Assembly: GCA_947493165.1 (NCBI GenBank) | Contig: CANLPY010000001.1 | Coordinates: forward strand, 1,774,501 to 1,838,500 | DNA length: 64,000 bases | Source: an uncultured Erythrobacter sp. | Lineage (GTDB): Bacteria; Pseudomonadota; Alphaproteobacteria; Sphingomonadales; Sphingomonadaceae | Direction of reading: 5' to 3' | Shown here: positions 63,760 to 64,000 of the stretch, piece by piece | How the letters are laid out: each line of letters opens with the position of its first letter | How positions within the stretch are numbered: position 1 is the stretch's first letter | Notes under the pieces: generated by a model | The model's input: the letters and a program-made list of their open reading frames with translations, nothing else | Told to the model about the DNA's origin: nothing | Databases searched by the model: none | Program-made: the position numbers and the translations under genes

Positions 63760-64000
63760 ATGCCTGATTTTATTTCGCACCGACGCACCATCCTTGGTCT
63801 GATGGGCCTAGGCGCTGCCATGCCGCTAATCGTGGCGTGCGGCTCCGCCACAGCGCAGGCCCACAAGAGCTTCCCCGTCACCCGCACAAACGCGCAATGG
63901 CGCGCTCGTCTGACGCGCGCGGAATATCGCATCTTGCGTGAGGCGGGGACTGAGCGCGCTTATTCTTCTCCGCTCGACAAGGAAAACCGCAAAGGCACGT
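63760..64000 (+). CDS. msrB: Peptide-methionine (R)-S-oxide reductase, N-terminal part
   Basis: The first 80 residues of a gene cut by the window edge. The N-terminus has a twin Arg (8-9), a hydrophobic stretch and a lipobox-like IVAC (Cys27), so the protein is exported and possibly lipid-anchored. FPVTRTNAQWRARLTRAEYRILREAGTERAYSSPLDKE begins the MsrB domain. It repairs R-methionine sulfoxide. The catalytic Cys lies beyond the window. Exported MsrB with a Tat-like signal is less common than the cytoplasmic form. Confidence 0.85.
   Translation, partial: MPDFISHRRTILGLMGLGAAMPLIVACGSATAQAHKSFPVTRTNAQWRARLTRAEYRILREAGTERAYSSPLDKENRKGT

Overview
The window reads as a chromosomal segment of an alphaproteobacterium, most likely Sphingomonadales and probably Erythrobacteraceae (inference). 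Pointers are the exosortase A-associated O-ligase and glycosyltransferase, the gene order DUF3576-leuS-lptE-holA, a 180 kDa-type NAD-glutamate dehydrogenase, a CYP153-like P450, an EcfG-type stress promoter, and leaderless regulatory starts. Genes are densely packed on both strands, often overlapping by 1-4 bases (TGATG, ATGA, GTGA). I see no rRNA, tRNA, insertion sequence, phage or CRISPR array.

Layout. 1-2.7 kb: an unrecognised partial ORF, a DUF4126 membrane protein, and a thiolase with a MaoC hydratase. 2.8-6.9 kb: exosortase A-associated polysaccharide genes (O-ligase with a 75-residue partner, glycosyltransferase, membrane protein). 7.3-14.3 kb: glutamate synthase gltBD and a lipoprotein. 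14.3-17.3 kb: a DksA-like zinc finger overlapping ung, then RNase D-lptC-lptA. 17.3-23.4 kb: an undecaprenyl-phosphate sugar transferase and DUF3576-leuS-lptE-holA. 23.7-29.1 kb: an exported protein with a barrel-like C-terminus, a PhaB-like reductase, a DUF2805/RHH pair, a PadR-membrane protein pair with a perfect operator palindrome, murA and galU. 29.2-35.7 kb: flotillin and its YqiJ-like partner, a P450 with an acyl-CoA synthetase, and an M23 peptidase. 35.9-44.5 kb: glnE-bcp-DUF455, an M28 lipoprotein, agmatine deiminase, DUF1223 and TauE/SafE. 44.5-46.8 kb: thrS preceded by a threonine-rich leader peptide. 46.8-48.7 kb: three membrane proteins with a small XRE regulator, then a small membrane protein behind an EcfG-type promoter. 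48.8-59.9 kb: hydrolase, TPR protein, luciferase-like oxidoreductase, giant NAD-GDH, ferredoxin reductase, CoA-transferase and queG. 59.9-64 kb: an ABC exporter, a CYP153-like P450, and the start of a Tat/lipoprotein-type MsrB.

How the genes work together. Nitrogen assimilation is strongly represented: GltBD makes glutamate, GlnE modifies glutamine synthetase, NAD-GDH degrades glutamate, and agmatine deiminase releases amine nitrogen. Envelope biogenesis is the second theme (LptC, LptA, LptE, MurA, GalU, sugar transferase, O-ligase). Lipid and alkane oxidation is the third (CYP153-like P450, ferredoxin reductase, acyl-CoA synthetase, thiolase, hydratase, CoA-transferase).

The most interesting signals are regulatory. 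They are a leaderless leader peptide with eight consecutive Thr codons and mutually exclusive hairpins ahead of thrS; a four-gene XRE/membrane-protein module with paired operator-like repeats 53 bp apart; a textbook EcfG promoter in front of an 85-residue membrane protein; and exact palindromes ahead of padR, the CYP153-like gene, galU and the DUF1223 gene.
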